Shown: positions 9,229 to 18,059, numbered from the stretch's first letter. The stretch is DNA of 64,000 nucleotides from Hallerella succinigenes (GCF_002797675.1 NZ_PGEX01000001.1:744001-808000), one strand, 5' to 3'. Notes: generated by a model from the sequence alone, not told the origin. Made by a program: numbers and translations.

Positions 9229-11478
9229 TTATTCCAAATCGTCCAACTCTTCCAATTCCTGGAGTTCCTGAGAGTTAGCACCACCAACAGAACCACCACC
9301 GCTTTCAGCCTTCTTGGTCTTTACAGTAGCCAAGGTAAAGCCTGCATCTTCGAGGACGCGCTTACGGTTGGATTCAAAGCGATCACTCTGCTGAGAACGA
9401 GCCATGAACTTAGCGTAATCGTCAATCGCTTCGTTTGCCTTATCGAAGTCAGGACGGAGCTGATCGCGCTTCATCTGGACACGCGGGGTCGGGAGCTGAC
9501 GAGAAAGATCGAGAGCCTTGGCCTGCACGCTGTCGAAGTGAGCTTCGTTGTCTTCGTAAGCCTTACGAGCGCTGTCACGAGCAGCCATCGAAACGACCGG
9601 CTTTTCGGTGAGCTTTTCAGCGTTGCTCAAAGACTTTTCTGCGTTATTGTAATCCTTCTTCATGTAGAAGCAGTAACCTTCAACAAGGTAAGCTTCAGAG
9701 AGAAGGAAGGAATCCGGCATATTCTTGATGATCCACTGAGCATATTTGAGAGCTTCATCCGGCTTGTTAACCTTGAGGAAGGACCAGCCCAGAGCCAGCA
9801 TCGCTTCATCGTAGACCGGAGAACCCGGCTTCACCTGACCATAGAGACCAGCAGCTTCCGGAATGTTCGCATTTTCGCCAGAGAAGTAGATATGGCCAAG
9901 CTTCACCTTAGCAGCATCCTGGAGATCCAATTCAGACTGATTGGATGCCGGTTGGTCGATGATGTCGCGGAAACAGTTTTCAGCTTCGTCCCACTTACCC
10001 ATACGGCTGTTAGCAATACCCATTGTGTAACGAGCATAGAAGTAGTTTGCGTTACCCGGAAGAATTGCAGAGAGCAGGTCGATGGTTTCCTGATAGAGAC
10101 CCTGTTCGAACTTGATCTGACCTGCAATATAGTCAGCGTCAGCCTTGACATCGCTTTCGCTGAAGTGCTGGACGATGTACTGATACTTCACCATTGCGTC
10201 GTTATACTTGCCTTCCTTATAGTCGATGTTCATCAACTGGAAGTGATACTTAGCGCGTTGGTCACTCTGCGGATAACGCTTCACAGCGTCATCGTAGACA
10301 GCCTTGGCGGCCTTATGCATACGCATATTTTCAAAGGACTTGCCCTTGTAGAAAGCAGCCTGGTCCACCAAGTGGAATGCCGGGTACTTCGTCTGAACCT
10401 TACCGAAGGCATAAGCAGCTTCGAGGAACTGACGGTTCAAGTAAAGACGCATAGCGGCGCGGTAATCGTTTTCCGGTTCAATCTTCAAACGACGATAACG
10501 ATCTTCGCCGATGTTTTCTTCACGGGTATTACCGAAGCGGGTCGTGAGCTTCACAGCCCAGATAAAGCCGCGGTTCTTCTTTTCCACGATATCATCGTGA
10601 GACATTTCAAGGTCAAGTGCGACATAACGGAAAATCGTTACGTCCTTCACATTCACCGTTGCGCCAAGCACCGGGTAGCCTTCCTTCGTGAAACGAAGAC
10701 GGACGCCCAAGTGAGAGCTCAAGTAGTAGGTCAACGTGAAGCTCGTTTCGAGATTCATGCCGTCGCCACCTTCTTCATCATCGTGGAGAACGTCGATGAC
10801 AGAGAATTCAGCCTTCGCTTCGAACATGCGGTTGAAGCCGCGATAGAACAAAGTGAAGTTCAGGTTGCTCGGAACCTTATAGGATTCGTCTGCACCCATG
10901 AAAACGAAGTGATAGGAATCGTTATCGGCTTCCGTGCTAATTGCCGGAGCAACCGCGTTCTGGAATGCAATACCGAGAGTCAAGCTACCGAAACGGGAGT
11001 TGTTGATCGGATTCCAGCTGATACCCACATCCGCGCCCAAGGTCAACTGCTTGTTCATGTCGAACTGGTTGATCTGGAGGATTGAGAGGTCAACGCCCAA
11101 GGCCAAGCAATGCATGAGACGGTAAGCGTAACCGAGCATATAGGCGTTTTCAACGTAGGAATAACCACCATCCACATCGGCACCGTTTTCGAAGAAGCTA
11201 ATACCGAACGTGTGATCGTAGCCAACCGGAATCGTCAAAGATCCGTATTCCTGAGAGGCTTCGCCGCTGATGGTGCTGAAGTAGCCGATAGAAAGTTCAA
11301 TCTGATCGGTTTCGGCAATACCAGCCGGATTCACATACATAGCCGTGTTGTTGCTTCCAAATTCGCCAAACCAGTCATTCTGCTGGTACTTGTGCGGAGC
11401 GTACGACGGAGAAGCAAACGCTGCACTCGTGCAGATAAGCCCAACGGCTGTTGTCTTGATGAAGCTAAAGCGTGTCAT
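9229..11478 (-). CDS. outer-membrane barrel fused to TPR domain
   Basis: A 749-residue secreted protein. After a signal peptide (cleavage near AFASPSYA) come about 330 residues resembling a PorV/FadL-like outer-membrane barrel, with the typical start FGSNNTAMYVNPAGIAE. Residues from about 350 to 690 carry tetratricopeptide repeats (AAYAFGKVQTKYPAFHLVD, AMVKYQYIVQHFSESD, NAEKSLSNAEKL). An acidic tail ends LEELDDLE. The design places the TPR array in the periplasm, tethered to the outer membrane, a natural docking point for the 1251-residue TPR protein encoded next. It follows the OmpA-type gene by 15 bases, so the two are probably one transcript. Fusion of barrel and TPR is uncommon; the function is not known to me. 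Confidence 0.85.
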   Translation of the reverse strand: MTRFSFIKTTAVGLICTSAAFASPSYAPHKYQQNDWFGEFGSNNTAMYVNPAGIAETDQIELSIGYFSTISGEASQEYGSLTIPVGYDHTFGISFFENGADVDGGYSYVENAYMLGYAYRLMHCLALGVDLSILQINQFDMNKQLTLGADVGISWNPINNSRFGSLTLGIAFQNAVAPAISTEADNDSYHFVFMGADESYKVPSNLNFTLFYRGFNRMFEAKAEFSVIDVLHDDEEGGDGMNLETSFTLTYYLSSHLGVRLRFTKEGYPVLGATVNVKDVTIFRYVALDLEMSHDDIVEKKNRGFIWAVKLTTRFGNTREENIGEDRYRRLKIEPENDYRAAMRLYLNRQFLEAAYAFGKVQTKYPAFHLVDQAAFYKGKSFENMRMHKAAKAVYDDAVKRYPQSDQRAKYHFQLMNIDYKEGKYNDAMVKYQYIVQHFSESDVKADADYIAGQIKFEQGLYQETIDLLSAILPGNANYFYARYTMGIANSRMGKWDEAENCFRDIIDQPASNQSELDLQDAAKVKLGHIYFSGENANIPEAAGLYGQVKPGSPVYDEAMLALGWSFLKVNKPDEALKYAQWIIKNMPDSFLLSEAYLVEGYCFYMKKDYNNAEKSLSNAEKLTEKPVVSMAARDSARKAYEDNEAHFDSVQAKALDLSRQLPTPRVQMKRDQLRPDFDKANEAIDDYAKFMARSQQSDRFESNRKRVLEDAGFTLATVKTKKAESGGGSVGGANSQELQELEELDDLE

Positions 11479-11493
11479 CGTCTAACCTTCTCC

Positions 11494-13014
11494 TTACTTG
11501 ATATCCGTACGGGTAAATTCAATGCGACGGTTCTGAGCGCGGCCTTCTGCAGTCTTGTTAGAAGCCTTCGGCTGAGTATCGCCAGCACCGCGGGTCACCA
11601 TACGATTTTCAGCAATGCCGTTGTCAACAAGGAACTTCTTCACTGCTTCAGCGCGTTCCGCAGAGAGCTTCTTGTTCTTTTCAGCGCTACCGACGTTATC
11701 GGTATGACCCACAATTTCAAATGTCGTTTCCGGGAATGCTTCCATGATGTCGACAACCTTGCGGAGGGAAACATCGGAATCCTGCGTGATAGAAGCCTTG
11801 CCAGATTCGAAGTTCACGCCTTCGAGAACGAAGACCTTCTTCGGCGGAACCGGAACTTCATCCGGGCAACCGTCTTCATCCTTATAACCGTTCAACGATT
11901 CTGCGTTATCCGGGCAAGCGTCAGCACCCTTACAGGTGTGAGCGTACTTGTCGAGGAGACCGCTAGCTTCAACCCAAGGATCGCAAACGCCATCACGGTC
12001 GTTATCCGGATCCGGGCAACCATCGTCGTCCTGGAATCCATCGACGTCTTCTGCATCTTCCGGGCAATTATCAATGCCGGCGCAGACTGCGGAATACTTT
12101 TCAGACTGGTTTTCTTCGGAAACCCACGGATCGCAAAGACCATCGCCATCCGTATCCGGATTACGAGTTTCGTTCACAACTTCTTCCTTTTCCGGAACGA
12201 CGTCATGAGCGAGAAGACCGATGTCGAGCTTGCCCTTACCACGCTTGAGCATCGGAGACTTAGAGTTGCAGTAGAAGTTCGGTTCGCCGAGAGACGGGTT
12301 GATGAACTTCGGGTCCAAAGAAACGTTCGTGCGGTTCACCTTGATGAAACGGTTGAACGGGTAGTAGTTCTTGTAGATGTTGTTGTATTCGATCTTCGTC
12401 TGACCGGCGGCCGGGTCAGCGAACACACCGTAATAGTGGTTTTCCATGAAGATGTTGTTACGAGCCACAATGTTCGACGGGCCCTTCAGAGCGAGGCCCG
12501 AGTAACCGTTGCGGAGAACGACGTTCTGTTCGACATACGCATCGAGAGATTTGGCGCCCCATGCGAGAATGCCGGACCAGCGGTTGCCGTAAACAACGTT
12601 GTTGCGGAGATTCGGGAGAGAGATGAAGGCTGCGATACCGGTTGCCTTGTTGTCCATCACGTAGCAGTGGTGGATGTATGGGGCTGCGTTTTCGCAAAGG
12701 ATACCTTCCATGCCGTTTCGGATGGTGAAATGGGACATTTCAGCGCCCGAAGTACCCATCACGGTCGGACCGCGACGGCCACCATCGATGATTGTTGAGA
12801 GAGGGTCTTCACCCTTCAGAACAACACCCATGACGAGGGTAATGTTTTCGTTGTAGGTCCCGCGCTTGACGAAAATCGTATCGCCAGCGTCTGCGTTACC
12901 GAGAGCGTCCGCAATCTTATCGTAATCGCCCGGCACATTGATCGCCTTTGCCGACGCGTATCCCGAAAAGAGCATAGCCCCAGCAAGAACTACGAATACT
13001 TTCTTTAGGGTCAT
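11494..13014 (-). CDS. beta-helix / calcium-repeat / OmpA-domain protein
   Basis: A 506-residue exported protein with three visible parts. Residues about 25-260 form a right-handed parallel beta-helix (VPGDYDKIADALGNADAGDT start, repeating N-x-V/I turns such as NVVLRNGYSG and NNIFMENHYYG). Residues about 285-385 hold thrombospondin type-3-like calcium repeats (DTDGDGLCDPW, DNDRDGVCDPW). Residues about 395-506 are an OmpA C-terminal domain with GHTDNVGSAEKNKKLSAERA, which binds peptidoglycan. The protein would anchor an outer-membrane or surface assembly to the cell wall. The ATG at 13014 is preferred over a TTG six codons earlier because GGAG lies upstream. It heads the envelope cluster with about 190 bases of non-coding DNA before it. 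Confidence 0.88.
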   Translation of the reverse strand: MTLKKVFVVLAGAMLFSGYASAKAINVPGDYDKIADALGNADAGDTIFVKRGTYNENITLVMGVVLKGEDPLSTIIDGGRRGPTVMGTSGAEMSHFTIRNGMEGILCENAAPYIHHCYVMDNKATGIAAFISLPNLRNNVVYGNRWSGILAWGAKSLDAYVEQNVVLRNGYSGLALKGPSNIVARNNIFMENHYYGVFADPAAGQTKIEYNNIYKNYYPFNRFIKVNRTNVSLDPKFINPSLGEPNFYCNSKSPMLKRGKGKLDIGLLAHDVVPEKEEVVNETRNPDTDGDGLCDPWVSEENQSEKYSAVCAGIDNCPEDAEDVDGFQDDDGCPDPDNDRDGVCDPWVEASGLLDKYAHTCKGADACPDNAESLNGYKDEDGCPDEVPVPPKKVFVLEGVNFESGKASITQDSDVSLRKVVDIMEAFPETTFEIVGHTDNVGSAEKNKKLSAERAEAVKKFLVDNGIAENRMVTRGAGDTQPKASNKTAEGRAQNRRIEFTRTDIK

Positions 13015-13208
13015 ACTGCTAGATTTCTCCAATCATGAAACATAAATTCTTCACATCCATGGGATATGGGACAGGGGAACCACACCCTGTGCACCAAATC
13101 ACAACGTGGAATATACCTTCAAAAAGAGCTTTAGTCAAACACTTTTAATGATAAATCTTTGAAAAAAAGCGCAAATTAAAGGGCACATCCACGCGTGGAG
13201 GCCGTTTT

Positions 13209-13418
13209 TTAGGATGCAGCACCTTCTTCTTCAGGTTTCTTTCCTTCGCCTTCTTTCTTCACACCTTGAATCGAGACACGAAGGTCTTGGCAAGTACGCT
13301 TAATGTCCTGGAGGACTTTACGTGCGCGGGTTCCCGCCGATTTGTTGCCTTTTTCGAACTTTTCATACTCGCGCTTGAAAGCTTCGAGCTCCTGTTCCAG
13401 TTGCTGAACCAAGTCCAT
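13209..13418 (-). CDS. histone H1-like (Hc1-type) DNA-binding protein
   Basis: A 69-residue, helical, Lys/Glu-rich protein. The central motif GNKSAGTRARKVLQDIKR closely follows the GNKxAGTRARK pattern of the small Hc1-like histones found in Bacteroidetes and chlamydiae, which bind DNA non-specifically and compact the nucleoid. The chosen ATG at 13418 has GGGAG six bases upstream; a longer reading would start at 13472 with no site. The C-terminal tail (EGEGKKPEEEGAAS) is more acidic than the Lys-rich tails of classical H1. It is a monocistronic-looking gene between the envelope cluster and mqnD. A nucleoid role is inferred from the family. Confidence 0.75.
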   Translation of the reverse strand: MDLVQQLEQELEAFKREYEKFEKGNKSAGTRARKVLQDIKRTCQDLRVSIQGVKKEGEGKKPEEEGAAS

Positions 13419-13504
13419 AAGAAACTCCCTTGAATAAAGATTCTTTGGGAAAATAAATAAAGTTTTGGGCAAAATTCCGCAGCGGAGTAAAAAATTTCTT
13501 TACA

Positions 13505-13540
13505 CATAAGGAAAACCGCCCTTGCCAAGGCGGTTTGTTA
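13505..13540 (-). terminator. probable terminator
   Basis: Stem AAACCGCC with GGCGGTTT around a 8-base loop, just after the mqnD stop; on the minus strand it is followed by TTCC and then AT-rich sequence, so the U-tract is short. Confidence 0.6.
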
Positions 13541-13549
13541 TTCTTTTTT

Positions 13550-14350
13550 TTACAAAACGACGTGTTTTGCAAGAATTTCGAGGGCTTTTCGTCCCGGCAC
13601 CCCCATGTCGCGGGTAAAGTCCGTGACAAACATGCGAATGTGCTGTTCAATAACGGAATCGTCCGGGATCTGAGCCATTTTCCGAATAAAATCCGTGACG
13701 AGGTTCAAACGAGAATGCGCCGAGGCAAGACTTTCGCGAATTTCTGCTTCGACCGCTTGGATCGTGGACTGCCCCAGGGATTTTTTGGCGACGGAGCAGC
13801 CGAGCGGTATCGGAGAAGCCGTTTCAGCTTCCCAGAAGGCGCCCAAATCCATTAAAAGTCCAAGGCCGTCTCGTTGCCAGGTAAAGCGTTTTTCGTGGAT
13901 CACGACGCCCTGAGCGTTTTTGCCGTTCAAAAGACCATCATAGACCTCGTTGAAGAAGGCGTAAGAGACTTGAGGCGTTTTTCCGCCCTGCGTTTTGGCG
14001 TACCAAAAGCGGAAAAGAAGCGAAGCGGTCGTATTTTTGCCCGGCAAGACTGTTTCTTTGTCGTCTTGAAATGCGGCGGGATTCTTCGCGGAGAGCAGAA
14101 GCGGGCCACAACCGTACCCCATGGCTCCGCCACAGGGCAAAAGTTGATAATCCTTTTGAACAAGCGGTAAAACGCCGCAGCTGACCTTTGCCACGTCAAG
14201 TTCCCCACGAAGAACCTTTTCGTTCAAGGTCTGTACATCGGCAAAGGTGACGTCCCAGGTCAATTTTGAGCCTGGAATACCGTGGACTAAAGCCTCATAA
14301 ATAAAGGTATCGTTCGGACAGGTAGAAATTCCTAAACGAAGCCGAGTCAT
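13550..14350 (-). CDS. mqnD: MqnD, 1,4-dihydroxy-6-naphthoate synthase
   Basis: A 266-residue enzyme of the futalosine route to menaquinone; it converts cyclic dehypoxanthinyl futalosine to 1,4-dihydroxy-6-naphthoate. It shows the MqnA/MqnD substrate-binding-protein fold: LGISTCPNDTFIYEAL near the N-terminus, DVAKVSCGVLP, and VIHEKRFTW. The Ser/Thr-Cys-Pro-Asn-Asp-Thr signature distinguishes it from transport binding proteins. Start ATG at 14350 overlaps the mqnB stop in an ATGA arrangement, so the pair is translationally coupled. Menaquinone supports anaerobic fumarate respiration, in keeping with a succinate-producing anaerobe. Other mqn genes are not in this window. Confidence 0.93.
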   Translation of the reverse strand: MTRLRLGISTCPNDTFIYEALVHGIPGSKLTWDVTFADVQTLNEKVLRGELDVAKVSCGVLPLVQKDYQLLPCGGAMGYGCGPLLLSAKNPAAFQDDKETVLPGKNTTASLLFRFWYAKTQGGKTPQVSYAFFNEVYDGLLNGKNAQGVVIHEKRFTWQRDGLGLLMDLGAFWEAETASPIPLGCSVAKKSLGQSTIQAVEAEIRESLASAHSRLNLVTDFIRKMAQIPDDSVIEQHIRMFVTDFTRDMGVPGRKALEILAKHVVL

Positions 14351-15003
14351 TTTACGGCCTCGATAATCGGATTCAATACCGAGCTTTGCAAGTTCAAAAG
14401 CGACTGTTCGATGTTCCAACGGGTTTCGTCGAGATCACCGGTCAAGTTGCTGACCGTTCGAATTTCAAAAATCTGAATTCCGAGGGTTTGGGCGAGCATG
14501 AATGCGGCGACGCCTTCCATGGCTTCGATTTTGGCTCCGTAGAACTTGGCGCGGTATTCAAGCACCTGCTTGCTCGAAGTCATGGTGTTTACAGACATGC
14601 CGCGCACGCCCGGAAGCGAAGCGATTTCTTTGGGGGCGAACTTTTTAGGAGTCGCCTTGACGATTTGCGGTTTTGGAAAATAAGACTGGAATTTATCCTT
14701 ATTCCAATAGCCAATATCGCCTGTGCATTCTTCATCGACGCGGACGATGTCTGCCGTTTGAAGACCGCTAAACGGCAACGCGCCTGCGATGCCCGCGATG
14801 ATGACCCGAGAATAAGATTTTGTACAAATTAACTTCGTGAGATTTCCGACGAAGTTCACAATGCCGATGCCGACGCAAGCCACATCAAACAAGGCATTCT
14901 GCGCGTACGGTTCTTCAACCGTTTTGCTGTACGGAACCTTGGGATAAAGAATTTTCCATTCTTGCGGAGACGGAATCGCGATTAGCGTTTTCGACTTGCG
15001 CAT
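14347..15003 (-). CDS. mqnB: MqnB, futalosine hydrolase
   Basis: A 218-residue nucleoside-phosphorylase-fold protein that removes hypoxanthine from futalosine, one step before the cyclisation in the futalosine menaquinone pathway. Family marks are the glycine-rich GIVNFVGNLTKLI, IIAGIAGALP and the late AKIEAMEGVAAFMLA segment that holds the ribose/catalytic Glu, then TVSNLTGDLDE. Its overlap with mqnD supports the assignment over other phosphorylases such as MtnN. It lies four bases after the PfkB kinase gene and is probably in one transcript with tyrS and that kinase. Confidence 0.9.
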   Translation of the reverse strand: MRKSKTLIAIPSPQEWKILYPKVPYSKTVEEPYAQNALFDVACVGIGIVNFVGNLTKLICTKSYSRVIIAGIAGALPFSGLQTADIVRVDEECTGDIGYWNKDKFQSYFPKPQIVKATPKKFAPKEIASLPGVRGMSVNTMTSSKQVLEYRAKFYGAKIEAMEGVAAFMLAQTLGIQIFEIRTVSNLTGDLDETRWNIEQSLLNLQSSVLNPIIEAVK

Positions 15004-15006
15004 GGA

Positions 15007-15966
15007 TTAATCCAAGAAATTTTCGACTTGAGGAAGCAGTTCGGATTCGAAAGAAGAAACGCGTCCGAGATCGATATTCCAGGGGCGGTCCACTTCGCAA
15101 CGAGCCGATGCAACTGCGGTTGCCTTGGCGAGGCGTTCTGCAACGGAAAGTCCGAGGAAGTCGGCAGCGAGCCAGCCTGCGAGGAAGGCGTCTCCTGCAC
15201 CGATGTCATTCACCACCTTTACCTGCGGCGGTTGAAGGCTTACGCCCATGAACTTACCTTCTTCACGGTAGAATGCGTGAATCGGAGCGTCTTCATCGGT
15301 CACGACAAGATTTGTAATCGGCAAGCGTTCGAGGAGAGTCGAAGCCGTCATCTTCCAGAACTGCGGACTCGAAGTAATCTGTGGAATGCCGAAGCGCTGC
15401 AAGAGCTTGCAGTACTCGTCCAAATTGATTTTGAGAAGTTCCACACCATGTTCAAGCCAACCGTCAATGCCTTCGACGGCGTCAACAAAAAGACGCTTGC
15501 CTTCCAGGTCGAGCTTGCAAAGATTTTCCATTTGGAAGCCCACCGGTGACGAGCCACAGAGAGCCACGTTCAAGACGTCGCTCCAAACTTCGCCGACCGT
15601 CTGCAAGAAGTCCTTGTTTTCGGATTCGGTGATTTTGGGGGACGGTTCAATGAGTTCCGTGGTGTCGCCCTTGGAGACGATTGTGGTGCACATACGCGTT
15701 GCGGCACCGATCCAAATCGGGAGCTGACGAATGCCCGAAGCCGCGACTTCATCGCAGATCGAAACACTGCGGTCTCCGCCGAGGAAATGCGCGAGGATAA
15801 AATCCCCGCCAAGCATACGGAGAACACGAGCGCAATTGATACCCTTGCCCGAAGCAAATTCTTCGACCTTGGAAAGGCGGTTTACTTCCCCAGGCTTGAA
15901 TTCATCCAGGAGAAATAAACGTTGCCAAGTCGGATTGAGTCCGAGTATCAGGGTATCATGGGCCAT
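15007..15966 (-). CDS. PfkB-family sugar kinase (1-phosphofructokinase-like)
   Basis: A 319-residue ribokinase-fold kinase. The N-terminal GLNPTWQRLFLLDEF and EFASGKGINCARVLRMLGG match the FruK/LacC subgroup that phosphorylates hexose phosphates. The C-terminal NDIGAGDAFLAGWLA carries the catalytic Asp and anion hole. The first motif differs slightly from the usual GGKG (here ASGKG). The substrate could be fructose-1-phosphate or tagatose-6-phosphate; no phosphotransferase genes are nearby to decide. Its ATG overlaps the stop of tyrS (TAATG), so it is translated from the same message. The pairing with tyrS and mqn genes seems positional rather than functional. Confidence 0.85.
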   Translation of the reverse strand: MAHDTLILGLNPTWQRLFLLDEFKPGEVNRLSKVEEFASGKGINCARVLRMLGGDFILAHFLGGDRSVSICDEVAASGIRQLPIWIGAATRMCTTIVSKGDTTELIEPSPKITESENKDFLQTVGEVWSDVLNVALCGSSPVGFQMENLCKLDLEGKRLFVDAVEGIDGWLEHGVELLKINLDEYCKLLQRFGIPQITSSPQFWKMTASTLLERLPITNLVVTDEDAPIHAFYREEGKFMGVSLQPPQVKVVNDIGAGDAFLAGWLAADFLGLSVAERLAKATAVASARCEVDRPWNIDLGRVSSFESELLPQVENFLD

Positions 15967-17183
15967 TAGAAATTAACCTTGAAGAAGTTGCGCTTACCGA
16001 CCTGAACCAAAAGCTTGTCGTCACCGGCAATCTTCACTTCGGCCATCGGATCGGCGAGTTTTTCGCCTGCGATCTTGACTCCACCGTTCTGCACCATGCG
16101 GCGAGCTTCACCCTTGGAAGCGAACGCCTTGATGGAAACGAGAAGGTCAAGAGCCTTGTAATCACCGGTTTCCACCTTACATTCCTTGGCGTCGGACGGG
16201 ATAGCGTTACCACTGTGGATTTCCTTTTCCTTTGTGGCAGCAGCTTCGGCGGCTTCCTTGCCGTAATACTGGGCGACGATGTTCTTGGCGAGACGATCCT
16301 TGGCGACGTTCGGATTGAGAGCGCCGGAAGCGACATCTGCCATCATCTTCTTAATTTCTTCCATCGGGATATCGGTCAAAAGTTCGTACCAGTTTTCGAC
16401 GATGGAATCGGCGAGATTGTAAATCTTGTGGTACATGACGTCAGCCGGTTCGTTCACGCCGACGTAGTTACCGAGGCTCTTGCTCATTTTGGACTTGCCG
16501 TCCGTGCCGAGAAGAATCGGCATGAACATACCTATCTGGAGAGGCATGCCTTCGTACATTTGAAGGTCACGGCCCCGGCAAACGTTAAACTTCTGGTCGG
16601 TACCGCCGAGTTCGACGTCGCTTTTGATGGCTACAGAGTCATAGCCCTGCATCATCGGATACATGAATTCATGCAGGCTGATCGGGCTGTTAGAAGCATA
16701 GCGGTTGTGGAAGTCTTCGCGTTCGAGCATCTGGGCGACCGTAAACTGGCCCATGAGTTCCGTCACCTTGGAGAACGGAAGCTTGGAGAACCATTCGCCG
16801 TTGTAATGGATTTCGACGCGATCTTCACGGACAACGCGGAAGAACTGCTGCTGATATTCCTTTGCGTTTTCCAAAACCTGTTCGTGAGAAAGACGCGGAC
16901 GAGCTTTGTTACGGCCTGACGGGTCGCCGATCTGGGCTGTATAGTCGCCGACGATTAAAACGACAGTATGGCCTAGATCCTGGAACTGGCGAAGCTTGCG
17001 CATCACGACGGTGTGGCCGAGGTGAACATCCGGAGCGGTCGGATCGACGCCGAGCTTGATACGAAGAGGAATTCCCGTTTCATAAGACTTTTGGAGCTTC
17101 TGTTCGAGTTCGTCGGCCGGGATGATTTCCGCAACGCCGCGGAGCAAGATGTCCATTTGGTCTTTTACAGGAGGAAATTGCAT
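15966..17183 (-). CDS. tyrS: tyrosyl-tRNA synthetase
   Basis: A 405-residue class I synthetase that charges tRNA-Tyr. The HIGH motif appears as HLGH at residues 54-57 and the KMSKS motif at 232-236. GGTDQKFN at 193-200 is the tyrosine/ATP-pocket element of the bacterial TyrS form with longer spacing. An S4 RNA-binding domain closes the protein (FASKGEARRMVQNGGVKIAG). Length is normal. CAGGAGG lies upstream of the ATG. First gene of the run tyrS-pfkB-mqnB-mqnD; a promoter should lie in the AT-rich 17184-17400. Confidence 0.95.
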   Translation of the reverse strand: MQFPPVKDQMDILLRGVAEIIPADELEQKLQKSYETGIPLRIKLGVDPTAPDVHLGHTVVMRKLRQFQDLGHTVVLIVGDYTAQIGDPSGRNKARPRLSHEQVLENAKEYQQQFFRVVREDRVEIHYNGEWFSKLPFSKVTELMGQFTVAQMLEREDFHNRYASNSPISLHEFMYPMMQGYDSVAIKSDVELGGTDQKFNVCRGRDLQMYEGMPLQIGMFMPILLGTDGKSKMSKSLGNYVGVNEPADVMYHKIYNLADSIVENWYELLTDIPMEEIKKMMADVASGALNPNVAKDRLAKNIVAQYYGKEAAEAAATKEKEIHSGNAIPSDAKECKVETGDYKALDLLVSIKAFASKGEARRMVQNGGVKIAGEKLADPMAEVKIAGDDKLLVQVGKRNFFKVNF

Positions 17184-17419
17184 AGTTGTTTAATCCTTTG
17201 GAAGATTTCCATTTTTAATGTAGAAAAATTTTGTTCTGTGAATCCCTTTGGGGCAAAGGACGGAAATTTCGCCAAATTTTGCGAATTCGTTTAAAAAAAT
17301 TCCATCAAAAAGGAATAGTTCTTCATTATGTAACTCTTTTTGGGCTCAATATAAAAATCATTGAAACGACATCTCGACCATTTTAAAGAGAATCGTGCGT
17401 TTTTAGTATTTTAAGCGCC

Positions 17420-18056
17420 ATGACACAGTTTGAACGTCTTCAATTTTTAACGGATCTTCTTTTAAAAGAATATCCGAGCGATATGCTCCAAAAAAATCCC
17501 GATAACGAGCAGGAATTGTTTCAGGTGTACCGTTCCCTCGTGAACGTGCGCCAGCCGAAAAAGGCTCCCGATGGATTTTTGGAAGTTGAACGCGGCCAAC
17601 AATCAGATGCTCGGCTGTTTTTCGCCCTGTCACCTTTGCATAGACAACTGCATTCACACTTTTGCAGGGATTGAACTACGCAACGCCTGTTTTCGCGTGA
17701 TTCAAAAGCTCGGACACGAAGAAGAAACCGGAAACGCGCAGATGACGCCCGCTTACAACCTTCCCGCAAAGTTCGTTCTGCACACGCCAGGCCCGATTGT
17801 ACACGGCATTTTAACGCCCACGCACAAGGCTTTACTCGCGAGTTCTTACCGCAACTGCATCCAGCTCGCCGAGAAAAACGGCTGTAAAAGCATTGCATTC
17901 TGCTGTATTTCGACAGGCGTCTTTGGGTTCCCCAAAGATGAAGCTTGTAAGATTGCCGTGCGCACGGTTTTAGAGCATAAGAAGCCCGAAACCCAAGTGA
18001 TTTTTAACGTTTTCGGCGACGACGACTACGCCCGTTACAAGCAGGAACTTTCGTAA
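17420..18056 (+). pseudogene. broken macro-domain ADP-ribosylglycohydrolase
   Basis: Two reading frames together resemble a zinc-containing macro-domain protein that removes ADP-ribose from proteins. The first frame (17420-17580) gives the N-terminal helical part, TQFERLQFLTDLLLKEYPS through VYRSLVNVRQPK. The second frame (from about 17571) starts within LNAANNQMLGCFSPCHLCID, then IHTFAGIELR, TPAYNLPAKFVLHTPGPI and FCCISTGVFGFP to a normal-looking end at 18056. The join lacks the usual segment before the NAAN motif (roughly 50 residues) and is out of frame. The zinc-binding Cys/His set and substrate loop remain, so decay appears recent. A separate re-start at 17571 could still yield the catalytic half, but it would lack the first strands. 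Confidence 0.8.
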
Positions 18057-18059
18057 GCG

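Noticed and set aside
9154-11085. 643-codon plus-strand open frame
   Set aside because: Antisense to the barrel-TPR fusion; shadow of its biased codons.
11110-12798. 562-codon plus-strand open frame
   Set aside because: Antisense to the OmpA/beta-helix gene with recognisable domains.
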